Source: Falsochrobactrum tianjinense (GTDB taxonomy: Bacteria; Pseudomonadota; Alphaproteobacteria; Rhizobiales; Rhizobiaceae). From it: a stretch of DNA of 64,000 bases. The DNA lies in NCBI RefSeq assembly GCF_019100495.1, contig NZ_JAHRVA010000008.1:24919-88918 (forward strand), written 5' to 3'. The position numbers were made by a program, and so were the translations under genes. Under the pieces are notes generated by a model. The model worked only from the letters and a program-made list of their open reading frames with translations. It had not been told where the DNA came from and searched no databases. Below, in pieces: positions 50,848-59,253 of this stretch. How positions within the stretch are numbered: the stretch's first letter is position 1; every line of letters starts with the position of its first letter.

Positions 50848-51828
50848 ATGTTTAAGCCCTTTACTCTTCAGGCCTACTTTGGCATTGCTGCTGTCCTCGC
50901 CGTGATGTTGGCTTTGCCGGTCCTCAGTTCCGATCCTTATTTGATGCACGTTATGGTGTTGGCGATGATCTTCGGGATTTTCGCCTCTGCCTGGAACCTC
51001 GTTGCAGGTTTTGCGGGTCTGAAGACTTTTGGGCATCACGCCTTCTTCGGGCTTGGTGCCTATGGCTCAGCGCTTTTATCGATCCATATGGGTCTTAGCC
51101 CATGGATCACGCTCTGGCTGGGTGGGTTGATTGCCGCTGCTGCTGGGCTGTTGATTGGAACTCCGATTCTGCGCATCCGCTCAATGCCACATGTTGCTAT
51201 CGTAACGCTTGGCTTCGCTGAAATCGTGCGTATTTGTATCGCTAACTTCTCAGACTTGACGCGTGGCGAAATGGGGCTTTGGGGGATCCCGCAGTTCAAC
51301 GGCTTCTCGCTTCCGCTCGTGGGCAATGTGGCGTTCGGCCCAGCAGATAAGGTGAGTTTTTATTACTTGGCGCTTGCGCTGTCTGTTCTGATGCTGATCA
51401 TCATCACGCATATGATGCGGTCGAAAACCGGACTTGCCATGCTCGCAATGCGCGATAGCGAGGACGCGGCTGAAAGCCTGGGCGTGAACCTGACGCAGAT
51501 GAAACTGATGGTATTTGGCCTTTCTGCATTCATCGTTGGCGTCGCAGGTGCGTTCTATGCGCATTATCTTTCAATTCTGACCCCTAATTCTGTGGTCGGT
51601 ATCGATCTGATGATCTCCATTATCGCCATGGTTCTGGTAGGCGGTCTGGGCACCGTCAGCGGCCCGCTGGTGGGCGCGCTCGTTCTGACTGTGTTGATCG
51701 AGGCAATGCGGGATATCGAGAGCTATCGTATGCTGGGCTACGGCTTACTGATCGTCGTGATCGTGATGTATCTCCCCAGAGGCCTTGTGACCATACGCGA
51801 GCGCCTGTTCCCCCGACCTCAGGAGTAA
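50848..51828 (+). CDS. Liv-type ABC transporter permease (LivM family)
   Basis: 326 residues, about nine membrane segments. Carries the LivM landmarks FASAWNLVAGFAGLKTFGHHAFFGLGAYGSA (in pieces, about 48-75) and ILRIRSMPHVAIVTLGFAEI. The coupling loop is MAMRDSEDAAESLGVNLTQMKLMVFGLSAF (about 205-232), followed by VLVGGLGTVSGPLVGALVL. Site AGGAG. Forms the channel with the LivH-type protein. Confidence 0.92.
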   Translation: MFKPFTLQAYFGIAAVLAVMLALPVLSSDPYLMHVMVLAMIFGIFASAWNLVAGFAGLKTFGHHAFFGLGAYGSALLSIHMGLSPWITLWLGGLIAAAAGLLIGTPILRIRSMPHVAIVTLGFAEIVRICIANFSDLTRGEMGLWGIPQFNGFSLPLVGNVAFGPADKVSFYYLALALSVLMLIIITHMMRSKTGLAMLAMRDSEDAAESLGVNLTQMKLMVFGLSAFIVGVAGAFYAHYLSILTPNSVVGIDLMISIIAMVLVGGLGTVSGPLVGALVLTVLIEAMRDIESYRMLGYGLLIVVIVMYLPRGLVTIRERLFPRPQE

Positions 51829-51832
51829 GATC

Positions 51833-53125
51833 ATGACGCTAGATACAACCACCCGCCAGCGCATTATCGATGCGGTGAACGCCGGGTTTGAGGCACAGCT
51901 TGCCTTTACGGCCGACATGGTGCGCTTCGACTCGACCCGTGGCAATGAAGCTGCGATGCAGGACTTCATGGCCAGATCCTTGCGTGAGCGTGGCTATGAG
52001 GTCGATCACTGGAAGATTGAAGTTGACGATATCAAGGATTTGCCCGGATTTTCGCCCGTGGAGTTTGTCAGCTACGAACAGGCCTATAACGTGGTCGGCA
52101 CGCGACATCCGAAAGAAAACAAAGGACGTTCGTTGATCATTAATGGGCATATCGATGTGGTTCCACCTTGTGATGCCGATCGTTGGACCACGCCACCCTT
52201 TGAGCCGCGCATCGCAAATGGTCGCATGTATGGTCGTGGCGCTGGTGATATGAAATCAGGGCTTGCTGCTGGAATATTCGCTATCGAGGCGCTGAAGGCT
52301 GCGGGGCTAGCACCTGCCGCCCCAGTCTACATCCAGAGCGTGGTCGAGGAAGAATGCACCGGTAACGGCACGCTGGCCTGCGTTCAGCGCGGTTACAAGG
52401 CCGACGGCGCGTTGGTGCCGGAGCCGTTCGGTGCCGAGATCATGCGGGCCCAGATCGGCTTGATGTGGCTCTGTATCGATATCGAAGGCGATCCGCAGCA
52501 TGCATCGGCAGCGTTCCAGCATGTCGGTGCGAATGCGCTGGAAAAGGCCATTCACATATGGCCTTACATTAAGCGTCTTGAGGCCGAGTGGAATGCGCGC
52601 AAGGAAAATCATCGGGTCTATAAGGATCACCCACATCCGATCCGCGTAAACCTCGGAAAATTTTCGGGTGGCGATTGGGTATCGTCGGTGCCAGCCAAGG
52701 CGCGGATGGAAGTGCGCCTCAGCATTCTTGAAGGCGAGGACCTAGCTACGATCCGTGGTGAAATCCTGGCGCGCGTGGCCGAGGCTGTTGCAGCTGACCC
52801 CTACCTTGTCAGTCATCCGCCAAAAGTTACCTTTCACGGCTTTCAAGCCGAAGGTTATGTGCTTGAGCCGGGTTCTGATATCGAAGCGGTCATGGGCCAA
52901 GCTCATGAGGCGGTGTTCGGCGAGCCGGTCCAGACATCGATCAGCTCAGCGTTAACCGATGCGCGCTTTTTCGGGCTTTACCAGAATACGCCGTCGATCG
53001 TGTATGGCCCGACCTGCGGCCTTCCGCATGGGATCGACGAGTATGTCGACCTTGAAAGCCTCAAGCAAGTGACCCGTGCCTACGCTCTGTTTATCGCCGA
53101 TTGGTGTGGGGTGGAGCCGGTTTGA
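51833..53125 (+). CDS. M20-family deacylase/peptidase (ArgE/DapE type), copy 2
   Basis: 430 residues, 4 nt after the livM-type stop. Zinc-site motifs LIINGHIDVVPP (His), YGRGAGDMKSG (Asp), SVVEEECTGNGT (Glu-Glu) and LPHGIDEYVDLESL (His). Closely related to the copy at 45798 over its whole length, so the importer genes lie between two paralogous deacylases. Two related enzymes may act on two acyl or peptide variants of the imported compound. Confidence 0.88.
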   Translation: MTLDTTTRQRIIDAVNAGFEAQLAFTADMVRFDSTRGNEAAMQDFMARSLRERGYEVDHWKIEVDDIKDLPGFSPVEFVSYEQAYNVVGTRHPKENKGRSLIINGHIDVVPPCDADRWTTPPFEPRIANGRMYGRGAGDMKSGLAAGIFAIEALKAAGLAPAAPVYIQSVVEEECTGNGTLACVQRGYKADGALVPEPFGAEIMRAQIGLMWLCIDIEGDPQHASAAFQHVGANALEKAIHIWPYIKRLEAEWNARKENHRVYKDHPHPIRVNLGKFSGGDWVSSVPAKARMEVRLSILEGEDLATIRGEILARVAEAVAADPYLVSHPPKVTFHGFQAEGYVLEPGSDIEAVMGQAHEAVFGEPVQTSISSALTDARFFGLYQNTPSIVYGPTCGLPHGIDEYVDLESLKQVTRAYALFIADWCGVEPV

Positions 53126-53126
53126 G

Positions 53127-54377
53127 ATGATAACACCGCGCATTAACGCAGACCGCCTGTGGCAGTCACTTGTCGATATGGCAAAGATCGGTCCCGGAGT
53201 TGCCGGTGGTAACAACCGATTGGCCTTTTCACACGAGGACGACTCTGCACGCGCGTTGCTCAAGGATTGGTGCTTAGCCAAAGGCTTAAACGTCAAAGCT
53301 GACCAATTTGGCAATATGTTCGCCACGCGGGCGGGAACTGAAAATCTGCCCCCTGTCATGTTTGGTAGTCATCTCGATACTCAGCCGACTGGTGGCCGTT
53401 TCGACGGAGTACTCGGCGTGTTGGCCGGGCTTGAAATATTACGGACCATGAGTGAGGCGAAAATCGAAACCCGTCATCCATTAACGCTCGTTAATTGGAC
53501 TAACGAAGAAGGCGCGATTTTTCGGCCCATGATGGGCTCGGATGTTTTCACTGGAGCTTTGCCACTTAACGAGGCTCGTCAGATGGTTGATCACGAAGGT
53601 AGGCAACTTGGAAGCTTGCTTGATGGTTTAACCCAAGGTGTCGGTGATATGAAACCTGGCTTTCCAGCGAAGGCCTATATAGAACTCCATATTGAACAAG
53701 GGCCGCTTCTGGAAGCTGCTGGCAAGACCATCGGTGTCGTTATGGCAGGGATCGGATTTCGACGTTGGCTCCTAACCTTTACCGGTCAGGATGCGCATGC
53801 TGGCCCTACGCCCATGGAAGGCCGCAAGGATGCCATGGTTGCTGCCGCCCATGCCATTTTAATTGCAGACGGCGCTGCCCGCGAAGTCCCCGGGGGCCGC
53901 GCCACATGCGGTCGCATTGCCAGCCCCAACGGTTCTCAGGTCACGGTGGCATCCAAGGTCGAACTGACGCTGGACCTGCGACATGAAGCTTTAGCGCAGC
54001 TTGATGCTTTGCAAGACCGAGTACTGCAAGAGATTTCAGCTGTCGCAGCTAGGCTTAATGTCGGCTTTGAGGTTACAAAAACCACAGATTCGCCACCGCA
54101 GCCGTTCGATGCACGGATCATCTCTGCCATAGAAACCGCCGCGCGCAACGATGGATTTTCTTACCGTAGCATCGTCAGCGGTGCAGGACATGATGCCTGC
54201 AACATGGCCTGCTATGTCCCTTCTGGAATGATATTTGTTCCCTCCGTCGGGGGGATTAGCCACAATGAAGCCGAGTATACCTCTCCGTCTGATTGTGCTG
54301 CCGGAGCCCAGGTTCTTCTTGGTACTGTACTCGCAGTTGCCGAATCATCGGGTACTGCTCTTACCACACAAAGATGA
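53127..54377 (+). CDS. Zn-dependent amidase of the hydantoinase/carbamoylase family (M20, AllC/HyuC-like)
   Basis: 416 residues from ATG 53127, one base after the preceding stop. Metal-site motifs of beta-ureidopropionase / N-carbamoyl-L-amino-acid hydrolase type: MFGSHLDTQPTGGRFDGVLGVLAG (in pieces, about 90-112, His and Asp), NWTNEEGAIFRPMMGS (Glu-Glu, about 130-145), ELHIEQGPLLEAAGK (His, about 190-204) and GAGHDACNMA plus SVGGISHNEAEYT at the C-terminus. Family members hydrolyse N-carbamoyl or other amide bonds. Third amidohydrolase of the cluster, probably the last step of conjugate breakdown. Confidence 0.88.
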   Translation: MITPRINADRLWQSLVDMAKIGPGVAGGNNRLAFSHEDDSARALLKDWCLAKGLNVKADQFGNMFATRAGTENLPPVMFGSHLDTQPTGGRFDGVLGVLAGLEILRTMSEAKIETRHPLTLVNWTNEEGAIFRPMMGSDVFTGALPLNEARQMVDHEGRQLGSLLDGLTQGVGDMKPGFPAKAYIELHIEQGPLLEAAGKTIGVVMAGIGFRRWLLTFTGQDAHAGPTPMEGRKDAMVAAAHAILIADGAAREVPGGRATCGRIASPNGSQVTVASKVELTLDLRHEALAQLDALQDRVLQEISAVAARLNVGFEVTKTTDSPPQPFDARIISAIETAARNDGFSYRSIVSGAGHDACNMACYVPSGMIFVPSVGGISHNEAEYTSPSDCAAGAQVLLGTVLAVAESSGTALTTQR

Positions 54378-54454
54378 ATTTTTATGGGGGACGTTTCATC
54401 AATACGATAGACCACAAACAAGCGTTCGTAAGGACGTAAGACGATCTGGTGAAC

Positions 54455-54478
54455 ATGTGACTATCGGGATAGTCACAT
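54455..54478. promoter_or_regulatory. 24-bp palindrome upstream of the EamA gene
   Basis: ATGTGACTAT-CGGG-ATAGTCACAT, perfect 10-bp arms. It lies 77 nt after the carbamoylase gene and 63 nt before the transporter gene. The absence of a T-run argues against a terminator; a repressor-type operator is likely. Confidence 0.55.
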
Positions 54479-54540
54479 AATGGTTTCGGGCGGATAGCAT
54501 CCGCGAATCCTGCTTTGGTAGGTTTTGGGAGGAGAATTAG

Positions 54541-55470
54541 ATGCCGGCAATACCACGACGCTGGCTGGATCAGTTGGCCATCATCGCATTGGCGTTCTTC
54601 TGGGGGCTGAACTGGCCGGCAGTGCGGATCGCGCTCTTCGAGTTTCCGCCATGGACGTTCCGAGCACTTGGCATGACGGCTGGCGCACTGTTTCTATTTT
54701 GTGTTGCCAAGCTCTGCGGACATCGATTACGGCTGTCGAGGTCGGAGCTATTTCCGGTTTTTGTTGCGGGATTCCTCACGATAACTGCATTCAACCTCCT
54801 GCTGGCATTCGCCCAGCTGAATGCTCCAACATCTCGTGCGGTCATCGTCACGTTTACACTGCCAATATGGACAGTGATACTCGCTAGAATTTTGCTGGGT
54901 GAGCGTTTGAACAAGCGACGCTGGCTCGGATTGGGCTTCGGTATAGCCGGTCTTTTATCCCTAGGCTGGCCGCTTATCATGGCGGGAACATTCTCCTTTG
55001 GTTTGTTCTTGGCGCTTCTTGCTGGAATAAGCTGGGCGCTCGGCACCATCGTCATCAAGTGGCTTCCCGTCACCGCACCACCGATGAGCATTGCTGGCTG
55101 GCAGCTCGCCGGAGGGGCTTTCGTCTCGACAATCGGAATGCTGGTGTACGAGCCTTGGATATTGACGGAAGGTCTTCGATGGAGCGAGTTCAAAGCCGAG
55201 ATATGGGTGGCCCTGACCCATCACATCGTCTTTTCGCAAGCGCTCGCATATCTGATTTGGTATCAGCTTCTGGCACGGCTACCAGCTGGAACCGTTAGTC
55301 TCTCGACCCTGATGGTTCCGGCGATCGGCGTCGTTAGTTCTGTTATTTTTTTGGGAGAAACACCGTCACTTCCGGATTTTATCGGCCTCGGGTTGATGAC
55401 TGCCGCGGCAGGAGCGGTAATGCTTCCTTCACGCCGGTCCATGGCTAGTCCCAACGCTCCTGCAACTTAG
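54541..55470 (+). CDS. EamA/DMT-superfamily transporter
   Basis: 309 residues, strong site GGGAGGAG. Ten membrane segments arranged as two EamA repeats: LAIIALAFFWGLNWPAVRIAL starts repeat 1 (in pieces, about 10-32), AISWALGTIVIKW-type region starts repeat 2 (about 160). Members of this family move amino acids and metabolites, mostly outward. Directly downstream of the amidase cluster but with its own palindromic operator; could export a by-product or import a substrate. No specific solute can be assigned. Confidence 0.9.
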   Translation: MPAIPRRWLDQLAIIALAFFWGLNWPAVRIALFEFPPWTFRALGMTAGALFLFCVAKLCGHRLRLSRSELFPVFVAGFLTITAFNLLLAFAQLNAPTSRAVIVTFTLPIWTVILARILLGERLNKRRWLGLGFGIAGLLSLGWPLIMAGTFSFGLFLALLAGISWALGTIVIKWLPVTAPPMSIAGWQLAGGAFVSTIGMLVYEPWILTEGLRWSEFKAEIWVALTHHIVFSQALAYLIWYQLLARLPAGTVSLSTLMVPAIGVVSSVIFLGETPSLPDFIGLGLMTAAAGAVMLPSRRSMASPNAPAT

Positions 55471-55706
55471 ATTTAGCCCGCAACGTGCCAATCAGTACAT
55501 AAACGAGGACCTGACTTAATGATCTTAGCATATACTTTGGCATGAGTTCGACGTCAGCGCTTCACGCGGCAAGTCAGCGCCCTGTTTGAAGATATCTGGC
55601 TAATCCTAACACGTCGATGTTGGCGATGCGCGGGACCGAGATAAGAGGCATGTGGGGTGACTAATAACTCTAGGAAATTGTATCAATGAAACAAGGAAAA
55701 ATTTAA
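55471..55706. other. Intergenic region, nothing recognised
   Basis: Between the EamA gene and the small cupin gene; no frame, hairpin with T-run or clear operator seen. Confidence 0.4.
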
Positions 55707-55997
55707 ATGAGTTTGATGGCAATATCGCAAGTACAGCTTGACGACCAGCGCTTGCGTGTAACGCTCTGGAGCTTCCCAGCAGGGGCGGAGACCGGATGGC
55801 ATCGGCATGAGCACGACTATGTCGTTGTACCGGTCAAAGGTGGCATTTTGACGGTGGAAGACAGCAGCGGTCGCCGTTCGTACCCGATTGAAACGGGCAA
55901 GAGTTACACGCGAAAAATCGGGGTTGAGCACAACATACTCAACGAAACGTTAGAGGAAATCGCGTTTGTGGAGATCGAATTGAAGGAAGGCTGCTGA
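55707..55997 (+). CDS. Small cupin-domain protein
   Basis: 96 residues, a single cupin. AGAETGWHRHEHDYVVVPVKGG (about 24-45, in pieces) holds the His-x-His and further metal-ligand residues; GVEHNILNE carries the last His (about 75). Binding or isomerase function unknown. Stands alone with a fair ribosome site (AAGGAA), between the EamA gene and the transposon relic zone. Confidence 0.8.
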   Translation: MSLMAISQVQLDDQRLRVTLWSFPAGAETGWHRHEHDYVVVPVKGGILTVEDSSGRRSYPIETGKSYTRKIGVEHNILNETLEEIAFVEIELKEGC

Positions 55998-56143
55998 AAT
56001 AAGTTCCGTTGCAAGTTTTGACTAGATCAGAAAGGGACCTATCGTTGAGCTCAATTATTCTGTGAGAGCCTCAAACTGCGCTTTGTGGGAAAGGACCTTC
56101 ACGGGTGCAAAGATACTCTGCTGCTTGCGCATCATGTGAATAG

Positions 56144-56317
56144 GTGCTGTCATGTCTCCGGCCTATCGATGCGGCACGATATGACCGCTGGCCCTGATGT
56201 TGTCCGCCTGAACCGATCCCTATCACATTATCGCGCTGTTGATGCGCAAGACAACACCCCGGATTCTTCAGTTCGTGCGGTCCATTCCGCTTTGCTGTCA
56301 CATCATACCATCGTCAC
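56144..56317. repeat. Dispersed repeat, copy B (about 174 bp)
   Basis: Counterpart of 10212-10385, same orientation relative to the plus strand. Conserved blocks are listed there. It lies directly 3' (on the minus strand) of an IS110 transposase relic, with which it may once have been continuous. Confidence 0.7.
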
Positions 56318-56319
56318 TC

Positions 56320-56541
56320 CGCCAACTGTGGTGCTCCGAAAGGCAAAGTTTGTTCGCTTCTGTATACCTACACTGAAGCCGATGCCCGGTGATCAGGCAG
56401 GGAGAGAAAGCTTCTCGAAGAACGGCCCATCTGCCCGCGACGCAGCGACTTTCGCAGGACGATCTACCCGTCCGCATCAATTCCATGAAGCTGGAAAACA
56501 TTCTTTGCGATATAAAGTCCAATTGTCGTAATCTTATTCAT
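56320..56541 (-). pseudogene. IS110-family transposase relic (N-terminal part)
   Basis: From ATG 56541, with an intact GAGAGGAG ribosome site, the minus strand reads MNKITTIGLYIAKNVFQLHGIDADG, then a TAG, then IVLRKSLRRGQM and frameshifted pieces (FFEKLS). The start matches IS110-family transposases (GLDIAKNVFQLHG), including the position of the catalytic Asp, here changed to Tyr in GLYIAK. Stop codon, frameshifts and the lost Asp show it is dead. Confidence 0.78.
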
Positions 56542-56609
56542 GGTGGATGGCTCCTCTCAAGGTTCAGCAAACCTATTTTGGCACATTCGATGTCGTCGGA
56601 GGGCGCCCC

Positions 56610-57010
56610 ATCCACTACATCACGTTAAGCGGGTCACGGTTGCTGCGTGAAGTTGAGGAAACGCTGCTCGAGCGTGGGATGGACGCTTCCTATGAGACTG
56701 TCCGTCGCCGAATCTTAAAGTTTGAACCTCAGATCACTCGCAATCTGCGGTGGCGACAGGCGCGCCCTCGGTGATGTATAATATCTAGATGATGTCGTAG
56801 TGAAATGCGCTAGAACCAAGTTCTGGCTTTGGCGCGCAGTCGATCCGGACAGGCTCGTTTTCAACGTACTCGTGCAAAGCCGCTGCAATACCAAGGCCGT
56901 CAAACGCCTCATGCAAAAGCTTATGCAAGGACAGGCGCACTCGCCACGCGTCATGATCACCGACAAACTGCGATTCTATGATGCGGCAAGACGAGATATC
57001 ATGCCTTCAA
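56610..57010 (+). pseudogene. IS6-family transposase relic
   Basis: Pieces in two frames: LLREVEETLLERGMDASYETVRRR and ITRNLRWRQARPR up to 56774, then YLDDVVVKCA, FWLWRAVDPDRLVFNVLVQSR, VKRLMQKL and VMITDKLRFYDAARRDIMPS from about 56786. These follow the order of an IS6-type transposase (DDE with first Asp in YLDDVVVK and second in VMITDKLR). In-frame stops, a frameshift and a deletion of the region before the catalytic Glu make it non-functional. A different IS6 lineage from the 10.4-10.6 kb relic. Confidence 0.72.
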
Positions 57011-57154
57011 GCCGCATAAGCGAGAACCGCGCACAGTATTCTCGGCGATGGTCTGATGGCACCCCTTCCTCGACAAGATCCTTCATGACACCGCCAGCCA
57101 TGGCCAGATAGACCGGAATAACTCTCCAGATCTGACCCACCTTGGTCTGAACCG

Positions 57155-57286
57155 TCACCGTCTCTGATTGGAGTAAACAACTGTACCGCTCCGCCTACGC
57201 TCGAATGCCCGCAACCGTTTGTTAACCCGCGCGTTCAAATCATAAAGCTCGTCTTCACTCAACCCATCAATATCGACCCCGGTCAT
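57155..57286 (-). CDS. Small hypothetical protein (possibly truncated)
   Basis: 43 residues from ATG 57286 (MTGVDIDGLSEDELYDLNARVNKRL...), or 58 from an ATG at 57331. The LSEDELYDLNARVNKRLR helix resembles the N-terminus of small conserved proteobacterial proteins that continue with an SH3-like barrel. Here that second part is missing, so this may be a 3'-truncated copy at the edge of the transposon relics. A GGA-rich site precedes 57286. Low confidence as a real gene. Confidence 0.35.
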   Translation of the reverse strand: MTGVDIDGLSEDELYDLNARVNKRLRAFERRRSGTVVYSNQRR

Positions 57287-57853
57287 CGCTCGTCCTTCCT
57301 TTGCGGCGACCGCGATGACACCATCATCCATAAACTGATTTTCTTACAAATGGCGCGCTACCTACAAATCTGTCGCCCATGCAGATTCCGGTATACTCGA
57401 CTGGAAAGCGAGTAACTTATATACGATTGAAAATAAATCGAATATTGCTCTCAACGAAAGAAACGTGGCGGTTCCGTTTTGCTAGAGAGACTATCACCGC
57501 AAAGCTTTTAATAGCTTTATAAACCCTTTTATATCGATAAGCAGACTGGCCCTCCGTCCCTGATACTATAGGATGATTTGGTTAAAAAAGTCCACCCCCG
57601 TCTTAACCGCATAGCCTATCAAAAGACTGACCAATCATAATTGCTAAAGGCACCCAGCCTCTCGCTTGGCTCATCAAGGCACCTGCATCTGCCCCGCGCC
57701 AGTCAGTCCGAAAAACGCCCACACATTACAATCACATCTGCCCTCCCCTATATGCGGCCGCCAGAGCCGATTCTACCTCATCCCGCAAAAGAAAGGACCC
57801 CTGGCTTTATTTGGCGAACGCTGCAAAAAATCGATACATCAGAAGCAATATCC

Positions 57854-57871
57854 AATAGACTGCCGTCTATT
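57854..57871. promoter_or_regulatory. parS-like palindrome 1 (candidate RepB-binding centromere)
   Basis: AATAGAC-TGCC-GTCTATT: 7-bp perfect arms, GC at the exact centre. The 16-bp core has the size and central GC of repABC parS sites (GTTNNNNGCNNNNAAC), though the outer bases differ. Same core as 59251-59264. About 190 bp upstream of repA, a usual place for parS. Confidence 0.6.
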
Positions 57872-57935
57872 AGTTAGAAAAGCCTTTAAAGTCAGACAGA
57901 TAGAAAACTATCAATTTGCAAGAAAGATGGCTTTG

Positions 57936-57966
57936 AACAAACCGTCGCCCGCGCTAACGGTTTGTT
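57936..57966. promoter_or_regulatory. Inverted repeat, probable repA operator
   Basis: AACAAACCGT (57936-57945) and ACGGTTTGTT (57957-57966), perfect 10-bp arms across 11 nt, 94 bp upstream of repA. repABC operons are autoregulated by RepA with RepB at such sites. Confidence 0.5.
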
Positions 57967-58005
57967 AAGAGGCAGACCTTGCGGTAAAATGAGAATCGGA
58001 CATAA

Positions 58006-58042
58006 TGACGGTATTCAGGCGGTATTAGTTTCAATGCCGTCA
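58006..58042. promoter_or_regulatory. Inverted repeat in the repA leader
   Basis: TGACGGTATT (58006-58015) and AATGCCGTCA (58033-58042), 9 of 10 matched, immediately before repA; CGGTATT is also directly repeated at 58009 and 58020. Possible part of the RepA operator. Confidence 0.45.
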
Positions 58043-58059
58043 CCAGGGGTCCTAAACCA

Positions 58060-59253
58060 ATGAATACGGTAAGCCAGCCAGCTCCATTGTCGTTTGACGA
58101 CATGATATTGACGCAAGGACGGGAAATTTCCCGTAAGCTCAATCTGCTGCGCCATGAAAATTTTCCTCCTGACGCCCGCAAATCCTTGCGGCAGTTCTCC
58201 ATGGCTGAAGCGGCTTATTTTCTAGGGGTCTCTCCGAGTAATCTCAAGAAGCTGCACTTGGAAGGCAAGGGAGTAGAGCCCATTATTCTTTCCGGTGGGC
58301 GCAGGGCCTATACGATAGAGCAGATACAGGAACTGCGGCACTGGCTCGACCAGAATGGCCGCGCGGAAGTAAAACGATATGTTCCACATCGGCGCGGCAA
58401 TGAAAAATTGCAGGTCATCGGTGTCGTGAATTTCAAGGGCGGCTCAGGGAAAACTACGACCGCTGCTCATCTCGCGCAGCATCTCGCCCTTACCGGCCAT
58501 AGGGTTCTGGCGATCGACCTCGATCCGCAGGCGTCGTTTTCCGCCTTACATGGCATCCAGCCGGAACTCGATGAATTCCCGTCACTTTATGAAGCCATTC
58601 GTTACGATTCCGAGCGAAAGCCCATCCGCGACGTCATCCGGCGCACCAATTTTCCGGGGCTGGATATTATTCCAGCTATGCTGGAGCTGCAGGAATATGA
58701 GTATGATACGCCGCTTGCGATGCAGAATGGCGGCGAGGGCCGCAGTTTCTGGAACCGCATCGCGCGCGTGCTGGCCGATGTGGATCAGGATTACGATATA
58801 GTCGTGATCGACTGTCCGCCGCAGCTTGGTTATCTAACGCTCACCGCTTTATCGGCTGCGACATCGGTTCTGATCACCGTACATCCACAGATGCTCGATT
58901 TGATGTCGATGTCGCAATTCCTGCTTATGCTTGGCGATATTCTCAAAACCGTGCGCCAGGCGGGCGGCGCCGTTCATCTTGACTGGTTCCGCTATCTCGT
59001 CACCCGCTACGAGCCTACCGATATCCCGCAGGCGCAAATGGTCGGCTTCATGCAAAGTATGCTGGCCTCACATATGCTCAAGCATCCGATGCTCAAATCA
59101 ACCGCCATTTCAGACGCCGGACTGACCAAGCAATCACTTTACGAGATCGAGCGTTCTTCGATGAACCGTGGAACCTATGATCGCGCCATGGACGCCATGG
59201 AAGCGGTCAATTCGGAAATAAGAGGGCTGATCCATGAAGCCTGGGGGCGGTAG
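58060..59253 (+). CDS. repA: Plasmid/chromid partitioning protein RepA (ParA-type ATPase)
   Basis: 397 residues. N-terminal DNA-binding part with a helix-turn-helix MAEAAYFLGVSPSNLKKL (about 48-65) followed by the deviant Walker A KGGSGKTT (126-133) in GVVNFKGGSGKTTTAAH, and the Walker B-type IDCPPQLGYLTLTAL. RepA proteins of repABC replicons position replicon copies together with RepB and parS and repress the operon. First gene of repABC; its TAG stop lies inside a parS-like palindrome. Confidence 0.96.
   Translation: MNTVSQPAPLSFDDMILTQGREISRKLNLLRHENFPPDARKSLRQFSMAEAAYFLGVSPSNLKKLHLEGKGVEPIILSGGRRAYTIEQIQELRHWLDQNGRAEVKRYVPHRRGNEKLQVIGVVNFKGGSGKTTTAAHLAQHLALTGHRVLAIDLDPQASFSALHGIQPELDEFPSLYEAIRYDSERKPIRDVIRRTNFPGLDIIPAMLELQEYEYDTPLAMQNGGEGRSFWNRIARVLADVDQDYDIVVIDCPPQLGYLTLTALSAATSVLITVHPQMLDLMSMSQFLLMLGDILKTVRQAGGAVHLDWFRYLVTRYEPTDIPQAQMVGFMQSMLASHMLKHPMLKSTAISDAGLTKQSLYEIERSSMNRGTYDRAMDAMEAVNSEIRGLIHEAWGR

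Larger units (their letters stand above)
57332..58059. other. Non-coding region upstream of repA
   Basis: No convincing gene. It contains several inverted repeats (ACTCG at 57395-57399 with CGAGT at 57409-57413; a parS-like palindrome at 57854-57871; a long pair at 57936-57966; another at 58006-58042). AT-rich stretches and these repeats are what is expected of a repABC promoter/partition region. Confidence 0.6.

Noticed and set aside
56085-56531. 148-codon plus-strand frame across the repeat and IS110 relic
   Set aside because: Overlaps an antisense transposase remnant and a non-coding repeat that is not in frame in its other copy.
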